Source of the DNA: an uncultured Kineosporia sp.
GTDB lineage: Bacteria; Actinomycetota; Actinomycetes; Actinomycetales; Kineosporiaceae
Direction of reading: 5' to 3'
Assembly: GCA_937859855.1 (NCBI GenBank)
Contig: CALMAR010000129.1
Location: 1 to 6,191, forward strand
Length of the DNA: 6,191 bases
The position numbers were made by a program, and so were the translations under genes. Each line of letters starts with the position of its first letter. Position 1 is the stretch's first letter. Under the pieces are notes generated by a model. It had not been told where the DNA came from, searched no databases, and saw nothing but the letters and a program-made list of their open reading frames with translations. Shown here in pieces: positions 5,308-6,191 of the stretch.

Positions 5308-6191
5308 ATGCCGCCCGAGCCGGACATCCTGCACGCGGATCTCGACGCGTTCTACGCCTCGGTCGAGCAATTGCTCGATCCGGGCCTGCGCGGCCGGCCA
5401 ATAGCGGTGGGCGGCAGTGCGTCCGGAGGAGTGGTGCTGGCCGCCTCCTACGAGGCGAAGCGATTCGGGGTCAGCGGGGCGATGCCCGGCTGGCGGGCCC
5501 GCCAGCTGTGTCCCGGGCTGACCTTTGTCCGCGGTCATTTCAACGAGTACCAGCGGCTGGCTGACGCGGTGATCGACGTTCTCTTCGACGTCACTCCGCA
5601 GGTGGAGCGGATCTCCATAGACGAGGCCTTCCTCGATGTCAGCGGGTCGATTCACCTTTTCGGCGGTCCCCGGCAGATCGCGGAGCGAATTCGCCGGACG
5701 GTGCGCGAGGAGATCGGGCTGCCCATCTCGATCGGCGCGGCCCGGACCAAGCATCTGGCCAAGGTGGCGTCGCAGGTGGCCAAGCCCGACGGACTGGTGG
5801 TGGTCGAACCCGGGCAAGAGCGCGAATTCCTCGCGCCGCTGCCGGTCAGCCTGATCTGGGGGGTCGGGCCGGTGACGCAGCGCAAGCTGGCCGGGCGCGG
5901 CATCTCCACCATCGGTGAGCTGGCGGATAGCCCGGGGGCGTCGCTCGAACACCTGCTCGGGCGCGCCGCCGGGGCCAAGCTGAGTGACCTTTCGCACGAT
6001 CAGGACACCCGGCGGGTGGCCAGGGCCAGCCGGGCCCGATCGGTCGGCGCGCAGTCAGCGCTGGGCCGTCGGCAGCCGACTCCAGAACTCGTGCGCCGGG
6101 TGCTCGGGCATCTGGCCGACCGGGTCGCGCGCCGGCGCCGGGCCCCCCCCCCCGGCGGGCGGGCCGGTTACGCCCGGGTGGGGTTTACGGG
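5308..6191 (+). CDS. dinB: DNA polymerase IV, Y-family (3' partial)
   Basis: Error-prone Y-family translesion polymerase. The first 294 codons are present, and the frame runs open past the window end; complete family members have roughly 350-420 residues. From ATG 5308 the protein opens PDILHADLDAFYASVEQ, with metal-binding Asp11 and Tyr16 at the steric-gate position. YEAKRFGVSGAMP (48-60) is the fingers motif. SIDEAFLDVSG (103-113) gives catalytic Asp105 and Glu106. ARTKHLAKVASQVAKPDGL (145-163) and the thumb WGVGP (184-188) are intact. RSVGAQSALGRR (244-255) begins the little-finger domain. The last 20 or so residues read poorly (APPPGGRAGYARVGF, where something like AGRxGRTVxLRVRF is expected) and follow an 11-base C run. 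A perfect SOS box lies 107 bp upstream, so LexA-controlled, damage-induced expression is likely. It is transcribed away from the minus-strand block. Whether a sliding-clamp-binding tail exists cannot be seen. Confidence 0.95.
   Translation, partial: MPPEPDILHADLDAFYASVEQLLDPGLRGRPIAVGGSASGGVVLAASYEAKRFGVSGAMPGWRARQLCPGLTFVRGHFNEYQRLADAVIDVLFDVTPQVERISIDEAFLDVSGSIHLFGGPRQIAERIRRTVREEIGLPISIGAARTKHLAKVASQVAKPDGLVVVEPGQEREFLAPLPVSLIWGVGPVTQRKLAGRGISTIGELADSPGASLEHLLGRAAGAKLSDLSHDQDTRRVARASRARSVGAQSALGRRQPTPELVRRVLGHLADRVARRRRAPPPGGRAGYARVGFT
6143..6191. other. Likely low-quality contig end with an 11-C run
   Basis: Eleven consecutive C residues (6143-6153) are followed by G-rich sequence in which the conserved dinB protein pattern degrades, although the frame stays open. 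This looks like poor sequence at a contig edge, so base-level reading of dinB beyond about codon 278 should not be trusted. Confidence 0.6.

Noticed and set aside
5236..5997. Minus-strand open frame of 253 codons opposite dinB
   Set aside because: It is the antisense shadow of dinB, whose catalytic motifs are unmistakable; the shadow shows no protein family features.
1..6191. CRISPR array, insertion sequence, integrase or attachment site
   Set aside because: No regularly spaced long repeats, terminal inverted repeats or transposase/integrase motifs were seen on either strand.

Overview
The window is high-GC DNA with GC-rich third codon positions. It carries an actinobacterial-type LexA (SOS) box, a DUF1906 cell-envelope protein and an alcohol dehydrogenase resembling mycobacterial AdhA. 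Together these point to an actinobacterium; I cannot name the genus. There are no rRNA, tRNA, CRISPR or transposase signatures. Both ends are cut: the left end begins inside a GAF-GGDEF gene and the right end stops inside dinB, in poor-looking sequence.

Layout. (1) 3-878, plus strand: C-terminal 291 residues of a GAF-GGDEF diguanylate cyclase, converging on and overlapping the next gene. (2) 848-4862, minus strand, four genes read right to left: a MosC/YbjJ-like MFS transporter, a PaaI-like hotdog thioesterase overlapping the transporter's end, a secreted DUF1906 protein with two SH3-like tail modules, and a zinc-dependent alcohol dehydrogenase. Spacing (overlap, 74 bp, 28 bp) would allow one transcript, but the functions do not form an obvious pathway. 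(3) 4863-5307, 445 bp without an intact gene: three adjacent 8-bp repeats just upstream of the MFS gene, then a truncated and frameshifted LysR-type regulator remnant (minus strand), and inside that remnant a perfect SOS box, TCGAAC-N4-GTTCGA. (4) 5308-6191, plus strand: the first 294 codons of dinB (DNA polymerase IV), about 107 bp downstream of the SOS box. It is a real gene, open to the window edge.

How it works together. The best-supported regulatory inference is that LexA controls dinB from a box embedded in a decayed regulator gene. The LysR remnant may be what is left of the regulator of the minus-strand genes. The diguanylate cyclase keeps all the catalytic residues I can check plus an inhibitory-site RxxD, so it looks active. 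I did not find a clearly novel multi-gene system. The unusual points are the SOS box and dinB arrangement, the hidden pseudogene, a possible frameshift or odd start in the thioesterase, an Asp in place of a structural-zinc Cys in the dehydrogenase, and the tandem octamers.
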